A stretch of DNA of 64,000 bases from Paenibacillus farraposensis (GCF_020736845.1 NZ_JAFFQR010000079.1:109824-173823); one strand, 5' to 3'; positions 50,306 to 60,190 are shown, counted from the stretch's first letter. The notes: generated from the sequence alone by a model not told the origin. Numbers and translations: made by a program.

Positions 50306-50471
50306 ATCGTACCCCCTCCTCTCTTGTTCAGCTTATGCGGACAGAAGGTCAGGGGTCACTGGCGCCCCTGCATGAGTGAAGTGGCGACTTGTTCAGCCGC
50401 TGTGATAAACTGATAGAAGCTGTGATAAGCTGATAGAAATAGAGCGAAAAAGGCGGGGAGTTGGCAGAGAG

Positions 50472-51086
50472 ATGGATTACATATCTAGTATCATTAATTA
50501 TTTGTTTGAGATCATCCGTAGTCTTGGATATTTCGGGATTATGCTTGGGCTGATGGTTGAAGTCATTCCGAGTGAAATTGTGCTCGCGTACGGTGGTTTT
50601 TTGGTGTCTTCGGGTCATATTAATTTTTTAGGTGCGGTCTTGTTTGGAACCACTGGCGGGGTGCTGGCTCAGCTGTTTATTTATTGGATTGGACGTTATG
50701 GCGGCAGGCCGGTATTGGATAAGTACGGCAAATACATACTTATCAAAAAGAGTCATGTGGACCACGCTGAGGCTTGGTTCAACAAATACGGTACAGGGGT
50801 CATTTTCACAGCTCGCTTTATCCCTGTTGTGCGTCACGCGATCTCAATCCCTGCCGGCCTCGCTCGAATGAACGTATGGCGCTTTATTATTTTGACGACG
50901 CTGGCGATTATACCCTGGTCTGTTCTGTTTATTTATTTAGGTATGGTGCTGGGAGACAAGTGGGAGCAAATCGATGAAGTGGCTGCACCTTACGTCAAAC
51001 CGATTCTGCTGGTTGCCCTGGCGCTCTTGATCATTTATTTTGTCATCAAATGGATTATTGCCAAAAACAAAAAAGGGAGTGCATGA
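50472..51086 (+). CDS. DedA-family membrane protein
   Basis: A 204-residue polytopic protein with the DedA/VTT signature: IPSEIVLAYGGFLVSSG near the start, the central GVLAQLFIYWIGRYGGRPVLDKYG, and FTARFIPVVRHAISIPAGLARM with the essential Arg residues. DedA proteins act in lipid-carrier (C55-P or PE) recycling and membrane homeostasis. The stop overlaps the region before the next start (ATGACATGA), so it is coupled to the thioredoxin-fold gene. Confidence 0.93.
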   Translation: MDYISSIINYLFEIIRSLGYFGIMLGLMVEVIPSEIVLAYGGFLVSSGHINFLGAVLFGTTGGVLAQLFIYWIGRYGGRPVLDKYGKYILIKKSHVDHAEAWFNKYGTGVIFTARFIPVVRHAISIPAGLARMNVWRFIILTTLAIIPWSVLFIYLGMVLGDKWEQIDEVAAPYVKPILLVALALLIIYFVIKWIIAKNKKGSA

Positions 51087-51087
51087 C

Positions 51088-51657
51088 ATGAGCCAAACGA
51101 ATGTATCGCAGTATTTTGGTACGGGCTTGAGCCCCGAGCAGTTTATGGAGGGAATGGAGAAGAACAAGGAAGCTTTCCGCTCCTGGTACGATCAGTTTGT
51201 ATGGAGCCGTAAAGAGGATCAGGAGTTTTTTGACAGCTTGAACCATCGGGATGATCTGCGTGTGCTTATTTTGGCTGCCGACTGGTGCGGCGATGTGGTA
51301 CGCAATGTGCCGGTTGTATTCCGTGCACTGGAGAATAGCGGCATTCCAACCGAAGTATTGATTCTGGAAAATCACCAGGCGTTGATGGACGACTTCCTGA
51401 CCATGGGCGGACGTGCAGTACCGATTGTGATTTTTGCCGATACAGGAGGGCACGTACTGGGTCACTGGGGACCACGTCCTGCCCATGTCCAACAAATTAT
51501 GATCGAGTTCAAACGTGAAAATCCGGATCGGGAAGCGGATGATTATCAAGAAAAAATTGCGGTGGCCCGCAAACAGATGGCTGAAAAATATGGGGAGGGA
51601 ACCGAGGCTCATCCTGTAATTGTTCAGGAATTGCGCGAGCTGATCTCGGGATTTTAA
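51088..51657 (+). CDS. Thioredoxin-fold protein with single-Cys WCGD site
   Basis: A 189-residue protein of the thioredoxin_9 type. The active-site-like motif is ADWCGDVVRNVP with one Cys only, and the cis-Pro element is GGRAVPIVIFAD. A single Cys rules out classical dithiol chemistry and suggests monothiol or non-redox function. The ATG at 51088 lies two bases after the dedA stop, with a GGGAGTG site inside dedA, and it is followed directly by the yqgX-like gene. Confidence 0.85.
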   Translation: MSQTNVSQYFGTGLSPEQFMEGMEKNKEAFRSWYDQFVWSRKEDQEFFDSLNHRDDLRVLILAADWCGDVVRNVPVVFRALENSGIPTEVLILENHQALMDDFLTMGGRAVPIVIFADTGGHVLGHWGPRPAHVQQIMIEFKRENPDREADDYQEKIAVARKQMAEKYGEGTEAHPVIVQELRELISGF

Positions 51658-52290
51658 ATGATGACGTTATCTATTCGCAGCTTTAATCTCGGACAACTCC
51701 AAACGAATGCCTATTTGCTTCAAGGGGATGATCCGCAGCGTGCCGTTATTATTGATCCGGGGATGAATCCGGGGCCACTGCTGAGAGCGATTGAACCGCT
51801 CGCCATTGAGGCGATTTTGCTGACGCATGCCCATTTTGACCATATCGGCGGCGTAGAGGAGATTCGCAATGCCAAAGGGTGCCCGGTTTACCTGCATCCC
51901 TTGGAGCAGGATTGGCTCACAACGCCTAAGCTGAACGGCTCCTTGATGTGGCCGGAGGTGTCCCCACCGATCTCGACGGCACCTGCCGAATATGATTTGG
52001 CGGAAGGCCAGCAACTGGACCTGATCGGGCACACATTCAAGGTGCTTCATACGCCGGGGCACTCACCTGGCAGCGTGAGCTTTTTGTGTGGCAAGGACCT
52101 CTTCTCCGGGGATGTACTATTCCGTCAGGGTGTCGGACGCACGGACCTGCCTGGTGGCCGGGAACGGGATTTGTACGATTCTATTCAAAACAAATTGTTC
52201 CTGCTTGGAGATGACGTTACTGTGTATTCCGGTCATGGACCGAAAACATCTATCGGTTATGAAAAAGCCAATAATCCATACATCCGGTAA
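51658..52290 (+). CDS. MBL-fold hydrolase (YqgX/glyoxalase II-like)
   Basis: A 210-residue metallo-beta-lactamase-fold hydrolase. Metal ligands are visible in THAHFDHIGG, LHTPGHSPGSVSF, FSGDVLFRQGVGRTDLPGG and YSGHGPKTSI. This compact form without the C-terminal helical domain resembles B. subtilis YqgX and the GloB-like thioesterases acting on S-acyl thiols. The ATG immediately follows the previous stop, forming the dedA-thioredoxin-hydrolase operon. Confidence 0.9.
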   Translation: MMTLSIRSFNLGQLQTNAYLLQGDDPQRAVIIDPGMNPGPLLRAIEPLAIEAILLTHAHFDHIGGVEEIRNAKGCPVYLHPLEQDWLTTPKLNGSLMWPEVSPPISTAPAEYDLAEGQQLDLIGHTFKVLHTPGHSPGSVSFLCGKDLFSGDVLFRQGVGRTDLPGGRERDLYDSIQNKLFLLGDDVTVYSGHGPKTSIGYEKANNPYIR

Positions 52291-52430
52291 AAGGTATGGA
52301 TACATTAATGGGGCAGAACCGAGACCCGACAGCTTTTGCCCCTCTTCGACAACAAATTAAAAACTATGTCTAGACAAAGGTTTTTATTTTTGTTAACATA
52401 AATTTATTGAAGTTACATACTAAACTCGCG

Positions 52431-52477
52431 AAGCACGCAAGCTGTGGATGAATCCCGGTTTGCGTTCTTTTTTTGCC
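52431..52477 (+). terminator. Possible terminator
   Basis: AAGCACGCAA and TTGCGTTCTT can pair with one mismatch, followed by a seven-T run. It may end the operon finishing at 52290, since only AT-rich sequence lies between. Confidence 0.5.
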
Positions 52478-52530
52478 TATGAAGAGGATAAAATGACATG
52501 AGGCCGTTAGATTACAAGGAGGGAGCAATA

Positions 52531-52740
52531 ATGAAGAGAAAATATAAATATAAACTGCAACGTGAAAATGGAGACAGCCTCCGTTATTCAAAAATAATAG
52601 AAGATGAAGCTTTCGTAATAGGCTCCGAGCCGAGGATCATAACCTGGAAGCAGGCAACAAGGCCGGCCTGCGCCCTTACACAAAAATGGCATACCAGGCT
52701 AAAAGAACGCAGACTGGAGCGTGGAGACGGCCGATTTTGA
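52531..52740 (+). CDS. Hypothetical small basic protein (69 aa)
   Basis: A 69-residue basic protein beginning MKRKYKYKLQRENGD. ATG 52531 has AAGGAGGGAG eight bases upstream, which is the main support. No family is recognised, and the high Lys/Arg content would fit nucleic-acid binding. It lies alone between the yqgX-like gene and the gene at 52820. Confidence 0.5.
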   Translation: MKRKYKYKLQRENGDSLRYSKIIEDEAFVIGSEPRIITWKQATRPACALTQKWHTRLKERRLERGDGRF

Positions 52741-52819
52741 AGATACATAGATGATATAGACAAGCTACCTTTTTTTTAGTAGACTTAGCAGATAAGTTCA
52801 GACAAACGGGGGGCTATCG

Positions 52820-53206
52820 ATGCATCATTTAGGAGCTAGAATTATGATCGTCGCGGATGCTTTTGAGCAGAATCTTCCTGTGGGCGAACACGGTTATATC
52901 ATTGCTTACGACCGTAATGCGGACAATGCTTTTGACTATATCATTCGCGTCCCGAAGGTGAATCGCAACTTTTTTGTACCATCCGGGGACATCGAGCTGG
53001 AAGAAAATATTCTTAAGCTGGAAGCCGAGCGGATTGAGCGCGAAGCGCTGATAGATTACGCCCTTGCTACTCATAATGAGGAGCTGTTCAAGCATGTTAT
53101 GAACGGCGGTCTTGATTCGATAGAGGCTGAGGAAGAAGAAATCGCGGCAGAGTTGTTGTCACAGGCTGATTTTATCAAACAAGTTAATTTGCGTGCTTGG
53201 ATATAA
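52820..53206 (+). CDS. Conserved hypothetical protein upstream of gatC (128 aa)
   Basis: A 128-residue acidic protein. Its N-terminal half (FEQNLPVGEHGYIIAYDRN, FDYIIRVPKVNRNFFVPSG) is beta-rich and SH3-like. Its C-terminal half is a Glu-rich helix (LEAERIEREALIDYALATHN) ending IKQVNLRAWI. From memory, close relatives occur in Paenibacillaceae near gatC. The function is unknown. A GGGGGG site lies six bases before the ATG. Confidence 0.7.
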   Translation: MHHLGARIMIVADAFEQNLPVGEHGYIIAYDRNADNAFDYIIRVPKVNRNFFVPSGDIELEENILKLEAERIEREALIDYALATHNEELFKHVMNGGLDSIEAEEEEIAAELLSQADFIKQVNLRAWI

Positions 53207-53277
53207 GGGGGGCTGCTGCTGCCAACTCTTTTTAAGAATATAGAACAGCACGATCTTTTGTTCCTATAGTTTTCTCG

Positions 53278-53302
53278 AAAGGCACCGAGAGGTGCTTTTT
53301 TT
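53278..53302 (+). terminator. Terminator before gatC
   Basis: GCACC and GGTGC pair around GAGA, followed by seven T residues (AAAGGCACCGAGAGGTGCTTTT). Confidence 0.78.
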
Positions 53303-53451
53303 ATATCTCTTTAGCGGTATTGACCTCATTGACCTACAGTTTGCTTCTGTACCGCGTCAAAGATTGAATTGTAAAAGGTTCTATCCTATAATTAAAAGCG
53401 TTATTTCAAGTTCGGTGCAATATTTTTTAATACACATGAGGAGGTTTTTGT

Positions 53452-53739
53452 ATGAACATTTCAACGGAGGATGTCCGTCACGTAGCCAGGCTGTCGCGGT
53501 TGAATCTGACCGCAGCCGAGGAAGAAACGATGGCAGGGCAATTGAACGCAATTCTCCATTATGCGGAGAAGCTGAACGAGCTTGATACGGAGCAGGTAAA
53601 ACCGACCACTCACGTACTGCACGTCAGCAATGTCATGCGGGACGACGAAGTTCGCGACAGTTTGACACAGGAGCAGGTTATGCGCAATGCGCCTGAAGAA
53701 GAAGACGGACAGTTTAAAGTTCCTGCTGTTTTGGAATAG
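53452..53739 (+). CDS. gatC: Asp-tRNA(Asn)/Glu-tRNA(Gln) amidotransferase subunit C
   Basis: A 95-residue small subunit that stabilises GatA-GatB. Typical elements are ISTEDVRHVARLSRLNLT, LNAILHYAEKLNELDT and the C-terminal RDDEVRDSLTQEQVM. ATG 53452 follows GAGGAGG. It heads the gatCAB operon, which converts misacylated Glu-tRNA(Gln) to Gln-tRNA(Gln). Confidence 0.96.
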   Translation: MNISTEDVRHVARLSRLNLTAAEEETMAGQLNAILHYAEKLNELDTEQVKPTTHVLHVSNVMRDDEVRDSLTQEQVMRNAPEEEDGQFKVPAVLE

Positions 53740-53766
53740 AGTGTACATTTGAAAGGAGGATGCGAA

Positions 53767-55224
53767 TTGAGCTTGTTCAATAATACATTGCCGGAAATAC
53801 ATAACAAGCTGCATCAAAAGGAAATTTCTGTGAGTGATTTGGTGGGACACGCTCTGGAGATGATTGATGCGCGGGAAGAGAAGATCAAGGCTTACATTAC
53901 CGTTGACGAGGAGCAGGCCCGTGCATCCGCACGTCAACTGGATGATCAGTTGGTTTCGGGACAGGAACGCGGGCTGTTGTTTGGCCTGCCGGTTGGTATT
54001 AAGGATAATATCGTGACAGAAGGGCTGCTCACAACATGCGGAAGTCAGTTTTTGAAAAATTTTAATCCGGTGTATAATGCCACGGTTGTCGACAAATTAA
54101 GAGCAGCACAAACCGTGACGCTCGGTAAAATGAACATGGATGAATTCGCCATGGGCGGCTCTAACGAGAACTCCAGCTTTTTCCCGGCACGTAACCCGTG
54201 GGATCTGGAACGTGTACCTGGCGGTTCCAGTGGCGGCTCGGCAGCGGCTGTAGCAGCGGGCGAGGCTTATTTTACCCTTGGCTCTGATACTGGCGGTTCC
54301 ATTCGTCAGCCCGCTTCTTATTGCGGCGTAGTTGGTTTGAAGCCAACCTACGGTCTGGTATCACGTTATGGCCTGGTGGCCTTTGCTTCCTCTCTGGATC
54401 AAATTGGACCGATTACCAAAAATGTCGAGGATTCGGCGTTTGTCCTGCAGGCGATTGCAGGCTACGATCAGAAGGACTCCACTTCTGCAAAGGTTGACGT
54501 TCCTGATTATTTGAACGCTTTGACAGGGGATGTAAAAGGACTTCGCATTGCTGTCCCTAAAGAATATCTTGGTGAGGGCGTCGATCCGCAGGTCAAGGAA
54601 AAAGTGCTCGATGCCTTGAAAACGCTGGAAGGACTGGGCGCGGTATGGGAAGAGGTATCTTTGCCGCACACGGAATATGCGGTAGCTACATACTATCTGC
54701 TGGCTTCGTCCGAGGCGTCATCGAACCTGGCCCGTTTTGACGGCGTTCGCTATGGTGTGCGTTCTGACAATCCGGACAACCTGCTGGATCTGTATCATCA
54801 GTCCCGTACGCAGGGCTTCGGCCCTGAGGTGAAGCGTCGGATTATGCTTGGAACCTATGCACTCAGTTCCGGCTACTATGATGCCTACTACCTGAAGGCT
54901 CAAAAGGTGCGTACACTGATTAAACAGGATTTTGACCGCGTATTTGAGCAATATGATGTCATTATCGGACCTACCGCGCCGACAACAGCTTTCAAAATCG
55001 GTTCACAGGTGGGTGATCCATTGACAATGTATTTGAATGATATTTTAACGGTTCCGGTGAGCTTGGCAGGGGTGCCAGCCATTAGTATTCCTTGTGGGCT
55101 TGCAGATGGACTTCCGGTTGGACTGCAAATCATCGGCAAAGCTTTTGACGAGTCTTCAGTGCTGCGTGTAGCGCATGCATTTGAACAACATACCGAATTT
55201 CACAAGCAGCGTCCGCAGCTGTAA
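53767..55224 (+). CDS. gatA: Asp-tRNA(Asn)/Glu-tRNA(Gln) amidotransferase subunit A
   Basis: The glutaminase subunit, an amidase-signature enzyme of 485 residues. The Ser-cisSer-Lys triad is visible as K79 (GLPVGIKDN), S154 ([11 protein letters not shown]) and S178 ([10 protein letters not shown]). It releases ammonia from glutamine and channels it to GatB. The TTG start at 53767 has AAAGGAGG eight bases upstream and gives the usual family length. The upstream frame from 53749 runs through that site. Confidence 0.96.
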   Translation: MSLFNNTLPEIHNKLHQKEISVSDLVGHALEMIDAREEKIKAYITVDEEQARASARQLDDQLVSGQERGLLFGLPVGIKDNIVTEGLLTTCGSQFLKNFNPVYNATVVDKLRAAQTVTLGKMNMDEFAMGGSNENSSFFPARNPWDLERVPGGSSGGSAAAVAAGEAYFTLGSDTGGSIRQPASYCGVVGLKPTYGLVSRYGLVAFASSLDQIGPITKNVEDSAFVLQAIAGYDQKDSTSAKVDVPDYLNALTGDVKGLRIAVPKEYLGEGVDPQVKEKVLDALKTLEGLGAVWEEVSLPHTEYAVATYYLLASSEASSNLARFDGVRYGVRSDNPDNLLDLYHQSRTQGFGPEVKRRIMLGTYALSSGYYDAYYLKAQKVRTLIKQDFDRVFEQYDVIIGPTAPTTAFKIGSQVGDPLTMYLNDILTVPVSLAGVPAISIPCGLADGLPVGLQIIGKAFDESSVLRVAHAFEQHTEFHKQRPQL

Positions 55225-55250
55225 TTTAGCGAAAAGGAGGGAAACTATTC

Positions 55251-56696
55251 ATGTCTACAACTACATCCAAATATGAGACGGTCATTGGACTTGAAGTCCA
55301 TGTGGAATTGCATACGAAGTCTAAAATATTTTGTGGATGCTCTACATCCTTCGGAGCGCCGCCAAACTCACATACATGTCCAGTATGTCTTGGACATCCA
55401 GGCGTGTTGCCGGTATTGAACCGGCAGGCTGTCGATTATGCGATGAAAGCAGCGATGGCGCTCAATTGCACCATTGCTGACGTGAGCAAATTTGACCGCA
55501 AAAATTACTTTTATCCCGATTCGCCGAAGGCTTACCAAATCTCGCAATACGATCAGCCGATTGGCGAGAACGGCTGGATTGATATCGAGGTGAACGGTGA
55601 GACCAAGCGTATTGGCATTACCCGACTGCATTTGGAAGAGGACGCCGGTAAATTAACCCATGTGGATGGCGGCTATGCGTCGTTGGTTGATTTTAACCGG
55701 GTCGGTACGCCATTGGTCGAAATCGTGTCGGAGCCGGACATCTCTTCGCCGGAAGAAGCGAAGGCTTATTTGGAAAAAATACGCGCCATCATGCAGTATT
55801 GTGAAGTATCCGATGTGAAGATGGAGGAAGGCTCGCTTCGCTGTGACGCTAATATCAGCCTTCGTCCACGTGGACAACAAGAGCTGGGAACCAAAGCGGA
55901 GCTGAAAAACATGAACTCTTTTCGCGGCGTACAGCGCGGACTAGAGTATGAGCAGTTCCGGCAGGAGCAAACGTTGGAGGAAGGCGGAACCATTGTACAG
56001 GAGACTCGCCGCTGGGATGAGGCTCAAGGCAAAACGCTGTCCATGCGCGGCAAGGAAGAGGCGCATGACTATCGTTATTTCCCGGACCCGGATCTCGTTA
56101 CATTGTATATCGATGAGGAATGGAAAGAGCGCATTCGTGCATCGATTCCTGAACTGCCTGACCAGCGTAAAGCTCGCTACACTTCGGAATATGGATTGCC
56201 TGAGTATGATGCACAAGTAATTACGTCCTCCAAGCCACTCGCTGACTTGTTCGAGGATAGCCTTCAATACACCAAGGATGCCAAAGCGGTATCCAACTGG
56301 ATTATGGGGGATTTGCTGGGCTATTTGAACAGCGCGAGTGTGGAACTGTCCCAGGTTAAGTTGACAGGGCGAGGCCTGGGCGAAATGATCGGACTGCTGG
56401 AAAAGGGAACGATCAACAGCAAAATTGCTAAAACGGTCTTCAAGGAAATGCTGGAGAGTGATAAGCTGCCTCAGCAAATTGTTGAAGAAAAAGGGCTTGT
56501 GCAAATCAGTGATGAGGGCGCGGTCATGACAATCGTTGAACAGGTTGTAGCAGCCAACCCGCAATCGGTTGAGGACTACAAAGCCGGCAAGCAAAAGGCC
56601 ATCGGCTTCCTGGTCGGTCAAGTGATGAAGGAGAGCAAGGGGAAAGCCAACCCTGGCCTCGCCAATAAATTGCTGACTGAAGTGTTAAACCGCTAA
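55251..56696 (+). CDS. gatB: Asp-tRNA(Asn)/Glu-tRNA(Gln) amidotransferase subunit B
   Basis: The kinase/tRNA-binding subunit of 481 residues. N-terminal motif [20 protein letters not shown], zinc-type Cys pattern (CGCSTSFG...CPVC), [17 protein letters not shown], and [11 protein letters not shown] are visible. The C-terminal YqeY-like tail domain ends near [14 protein letters not shown]. It phosphorylates the glutamyl-tRNA side chain before transamidation. It is the last gene of gatCAB, followed by a terminator. Confidence 0.97.
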   Translation: MSTTTSKYETVIGLEVHVELHTKSKIFCGCSTSFGAPPNSHTCPVCLGHPGVLPVLNRQAVDYAMKAAMALNCTIADVSKFDRKNYFYPDSPKAYQISQYDQPIGENGWIDIEVNGETKRIGITRLHLEEDAGKLTHVDGGYASLVDFNRVGTPLVEIVSEPDISSPEEAKAYLEKIRAIMQYCEVSDVKMEEGSLRCDANISLRPRGQQELGTKAELKNMNSFRGVQRGLEYEQFRQEQTLEEGGTIVQETRRWDEAQGKTLSMRGKEEAHDYRYFPDPDLVTLYIDEEWKERIRASIPELPDQRKARYTSEYGLPEYDAQVITSSKPLADLFEDSLQYTKDAKAVSNWIMGDLLGYLNSASVELSQVKLTGRGLGEMIGLLEKGTINSKIAKTVFKEMLESDKLPQQIVEEKGLVQISDEGAVMTIVEQVVAANPQSVEDYKAGKQKAIGFLVGQVMKESKGKANPGLANKLLTEVLNR

Positions 56697-56711
56697 TGGC
56701 ATAGATTTGAC

Positions 56712-56744
56712 AGAGGGCTTGTCTTTTTGGACAGGTCCCTTTTT
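56712..56744 (+). terminator. Terminator of the gatCAB operon
   Basis: AGAGGGCTTGTC pairs with GACAGGTCCCT (one bulge and one G-U), followed by five T residues. Confidence 0.7.
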
Positions 56745-56827
56745 GCATAGAGGCTGGGAACGGTTGGACAGGAACGAGGTTTTGAAGCGTGATGCATATT
56801 ACGAGTTTTCTTTAGGAGGAAAACAGG

Positions 56828-57289
56828 ATGGTCACTATATGTTCATTGAAAGACGACGATATCGTGGGCCAAATATGGCGTCTTCAGCACGTTGCCTACA
56901 GGCTGGAAGCGGAACGAATTGGATTTGCTGAAATTCCGCCCCTGATGGATACATTTGATACGCTAAAAAGCTGTGGAGAGTCCTTTTACGGGTGGATGGA
57001 GGACGGCGAACTGTTAGGAGCGCTGGCTGTGAAGGCGGAGTCGCCTGATTCGCTTACCCTCACACGTATGATGGTTCATCCCGGCCATTTTCGCAAGGGA
57101 ATTGCCGACTCCTTGATGAAGCATGTTTTGAATGAATACCGTAATATATCGCTGTTTATCGTTTCCACAGGAACTTTGAATGCTCCCGCAACAGCACTCT
57201 ATCAAAAGCACGGCTTTCGTCCTGTGTCGGCGGCTGAGGTCGCCCCGGGCGTGGAATTAACCACCTACCATTTCCATAACGTGAAATGA
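56828..57289 (+). CDS. GNAT-family N-acetyltransferase
   Basis: A 153-residue acetyltransferase-fold protein. The acetyl-CoA region is LTRMMVHPGHFRKGIADSLMKHVL (motif A), with a second conserved block TGTLNAPATALYQKHGFRPV (motif B). The substrate amine is not evident. A GGAGG site is well spaced before ATG 56828. It is followed by the frameshifted mgtC/sapB gene, 45 bases downstream. Confidence 0.87.
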   Translation: MVTICSLKDDDIVGQIWRLQHVAYRLEAERIGFAEIPPLMDTFDTLKSCGESFYGWMEDGELLGALAVKAESPDSLTLTRMMVHPGHFRKGIADSLMKHVLNEYRNISLFIVSTGTLNAPATALYQKHGFRPVSAAEVAPGVELTTYHFHNVK

Positions 57290-57333
57290 TGTTGATAGAG
57301 GGGAGTACGACATAACCGGGAGGAGGGATTTGA

Positions 57334-58046
57334 GTGAATAATCCGTGGATTATCGATGATTCACATATCATTTTACGGCTTTTACTATCCATGCTTCTCG
57401 GTGGATTTATTGGCTTTGAACGTGAACGCTCCAATCACGCTGCCGGTTTGAGAACCCACATTATGGTCAGCCTGGGTTCAACACTGATTATGCTGCTCTC
57501 CATTTATGGTTTTGTTGATTTTATTAAAGAAGCCAATGTCCGCGTAGGTCCAGCCCGTTTGGCTGCAGCGGTGATTACTGGCGTAGGCTTTTTGGGCGCA
57601 GGGACAATCTTGTTTACTGGCAAAGCCATCACCGGCTTAACAACAGCCGCTTCCATTTGGGTCGTGGCAGCGATTGGCCTTGGTGTTGGAGCGGGCTTTT
57701 ATTTTCCGTCTATTGCAGCGACAGTGCTTGTGCTTTTAAATTTAAGGGTATTTAATAAGTCGAACTGCTGTATATGCGTGGACGCGAACGTCACCTGATT
57801 ACATTGACCGGATTGTCCTCTCATGGATTGCTGGAGCAAATTTCGGCTTATTTAGAGCAAGGAAAAATTGAAATACGCAAAATAACGATTAAAGAACATG
57901 AGCATGTTCCTCTTCATGAAGTGCACTCAAATCGGCAAACTATAGAGATTTTTCTGGAAGTATTGTCCAGCAGTGATTTTGATCCAGTACGTATTGCGGC
58001 TGAGTTGCGACAGTGGGAAGATGTAGCGGCAGTTTCCGTAGAATGA
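57334..58046 (+). pseudogene. MgtC/SapB-family membrane protein, frameshifted
   Basis: The first frame (GTG 57334, after AGGAGGGATTTGA) encodes a MgtC/SapB domain of about 140 residues: LLLSMLLGGFIGFERERSNH, GLRTHIMVSLGSTL, ITGVGFLGAGTILF, GLTTAASIWVVAAIGLGVG. It then leaves homology at FNK near 57758. Shifting by one base resumes at VELLYMRGRERHLITLTG and runs to 58046 as the C-terminal ACT-like domain. Inserting one G near 57759 restores one reading frame of about 237 codons. MgtC proteins relate to Mg homeostasis and survival in low Mg. This may be a real inactivation or a base missed in sequencing. Confidence 0.82.
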
Positions 58047-58152
58047 GGGGGTTCCCCATTTTTTTCAGTTACCCTTGAATCTGATTGGGGTACTATTTAA
58101 CCATCAAAGTCTTTTTCAACGGAGTATGTATGAATTCAAAGGGGAGGATGGC

Positions 58153-58782
58153 ATGAACTCGGAACAACCGTTGCCGTCTGAAGAGGCCGGGCGACTGCAA
58201 GAGCCAAAGCACCGGGAACAGTCCCCACGGGGTAGGCGTATACAATACGCCAAATTTCGCAAAGGGATTGCCATTATCATAGCCGTATTGTTACCTGGGC
58301 TGGGGCATCTATTTTTGGGCTTGTTTATTAGGGGACTTACATTTATTGTATTGCTCCTGCTGGATATTTTTGCGATGCTGTATGTTTCCTCTGACGGTTT
58401 GATGATCAACATCCCGTTGCTTATTTTGCTGGGATTGTTCATCCCTGTTTTGTATTTTTACAATGTGTACGACGTTTTACAATCAGCGGATTACATGGTT
58501 CATTACCGCCGCAAGCCGGATCGTTATTCACGAATGGATGCTAGAGGTCACCAAAGCAGTCCTTTTTATGAATGGGAGAGAGGCTTGGCTTTTGCTGTAC
58601 TGCTGGTTGCAGGTAGCGGACTTATGATTCTGTTCCGCATGAAGCCTCGCTGGCTGGGCATTTTCTTTGAGGATTATGGATTCCTGACGCTGGCCATTTT
58701 GTTAATACTGATGGGTTTATGTATTTTTCTGCGGGAAATGGTCCTGTCCATAAAGCGGAAAAAGTTGAAGGAAAGAGGGTGA
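58153..58782 (+). CDS. Multi-TM protein with a TM2-like repeat
   Basis: A 209-residue membrane protein. After a basic N-terminal segment (about residues 1-38), a TM pair reads AVLLPGLGHLFLGLFIRGL, resembling the TM2 motif PG-G-FYLG--G. Four to five further helices follow. No named family. The ATG at 58153 is favoured by GGGGAGGATGGC, and upstream codons to 58075 are spurious. The stop and the DUF4097-type gene are seven bases apart, making a two-gene unit. Confidence 0.65.
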   Translation: MNSEQPLPSEEAGRLQEPKHREQSPRGRRIQYAKFRKGIAIIIAVLLPGLGHLFLGLFIRGLTFIVLLLLDIFAMLYVSSDGLMINIPLLILLGLFIPVLYFYNVYDVLQSADYMVHYRRKPDRYSRMDARGHQSSPFYEWERGLAFAVLLVAGSGLMILFRMKPRWLGIFFEDYGFLTLAILLILMGLCIFLREMVLSIKRKKLKERG

Positions 58783-58789
58783 AGCTGGC

Positions 58790-60190
58790 GTGCACCGCAA
58801 AATAAGAGTCGGGCGCTACACTGCTTCTCTTTTGTTGATAGCTGTAGGTGTTCTGCTTATCGTAGATGTGTTCCAAAATACAGAATATATGCTTCAGCTT
58901 CTGGTGTGGTGGCCCGTAATTTTCGTGCTTTGGGGACTGGAGTATCTTATTTTTTTTGGTGTGTACCGCAAAAAAGGAAAGTCCGACAATGGTCGGCGTT
59001 TCAGACCTGATCTGAAAGGAATCATGTCTGCTTTGGTAGTGGCCATTTCCGTTTTTATTGTGACCCAGCAAAATCATTATATGTACCTGTGGAACAGGGT
59101 CAGTCTTAACCTGACGTCAGCCTCTATGGATTTTAGCCAGGCCAAAGAGAATCGATATGATATGGGTGGTGTGCTGGTGCCCGTAACCATGCAGACGTCT
59201 GATTTGGTGGTGGATTCGGTTAATGGGGATATAACGCTGATCAGGCGGCCTGTATCCAACGTAGAGGTTCGTGGGACTTTGTGGGTGGACCAAGCGCCTG
59301 CTGCCCAAGCGGACAAGATTGCCCAGGCTTCTTCCCTGACTTCTACCGACGGCAAGATCATTCAGATTCGTCCGGAGGTACAGTCATATGGAGCATCTAG
59401 CAAACGTCAACCCCGTATGAATATGCTGATTACAGTACCGGAGGACCGGCGGTTCAATTTGCAGATCAGAACGTCTAACGGGAATATTACTCTGAACGGA
59501 GTAGATGCCATCAACAGCATCCGGCTTGAGACCGGCAACGGGAATCTCATCGTCAATGATGCTATCGGCAACGTCAAAGGGACGACCCTGAACGGTCAGG
59601 TCAAATTGCATCGGATTACCGGAGACGTGGATATGAGAACAAACCGCGGCGACATGCAGACGGGAGATATTGATGGTGCCGTAGCACTGTACACGGCGGT
59701 AGGCGATATTGGGCTCGCACGCACAAAAGGGGATATCACAGCCGATACTCAAAATGGGAACATCAATGCATTGGACTTTACAGCCAAGCTCAATGCCAAT
59801 TCGCTTAATGGTACGATCAAGGTGCATAGCAGGCAGGTAGGCGGAGATTGGCAAATATACAGTGCTGTTGGTGATATTGTATTGGGGCTTCCGTCGAATG
59901 GAGATTTCCAGTTAGAGGGTTCTAGCAGTTATGGCAACCTCCAGACCGACTTTCCTTTTAAGATAGAAAGCAAAAGGATTTCAGGCCAAAACGGGACTGG
60001 AAAATACACGATCAACGTAGAGGGCAACAGTAATTTGATGATTAATAAGTTGCAGATGCCGTCTTTGCCTGACTTGAATGAATCCGGGCAACCGACAGTG
60101 CCTAATTTAATTAAAAGCTCTCTCGATGAAACGAAAGCTCCCGTTGCAGCCGTCTCCACAGAAACATCTGTCGATGCTGCGGCGCGTTGA
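58790..60190 (+). CDS. DUF4097/LiaG-like envelope protein with LiaF-type TM region
   Basis: A 466-residue protein. The N-terminal 110 residues hold two or three helices with the pattern LLLIAVGVLLIVDV and WWPVIFVLWGLEYLI, which resembles the LiaI/LiaF TM domain. An extracytoplasmic beta-solenoid domain of repeated strands follows (SNGNITLNGVDAINSI, TGNGNLIVNDAIGNV, TLNGQVKLHRITGDV, VGDIGLARTKGDI and so on), a DUF4097 'putative adhesin' pattern. A Ser/Thr/Ala-rich tail ends it. The role may be sensing or modulating envelope stress. GTG start. Confidence 0.78.
   Translation: MHRKIRVGRYTASLLLIAVGVLLIVDVFQNTEYMLQLLVWWPVIFVLWGLEYLIFFGVYRKKGKSDNGRRFRPDLKGIMSALVVAISVFIVTQQNHYMYLWNRVSLNLTSASMDFSQAKENRYDMGGVLVPVTMQTSDLVVDSVNGDITLIRRPVSNVEVRGTLWVDQAPAAQADKIAQASSLTSTDGKIIQIRPEVQSYGASSKRQPRMNMLITVPEDRRFNLQIRTSNGNITLNGVDAINSIRLETGNGNLIVNDAIGNVKGTTLNGQVKLHRITGDVDMRTNRGDMQTGDIDGAVALYTAVGDIGLARTKGDITADTQNGNINALDFTAKLNANSLNGTIKVHSRQVGGDWQIYSAVGDIVLGLPSNGDFQLEGSSSYGNLQTDFPFKIESKRISGQNGTGKYTINVEGNSNLMINKLQMPSLPDLNESGQPTVPNLIKSSLDETKAPVAAVSTETSVDAAAR

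Noticed and set aside
57774..58046. A separate 90-codon gene after mgtC
   Set aside because: It is the C-terminal domain of the same MgtC/SapB protein, displaced by one base. It has no ribosome binding site of its own.
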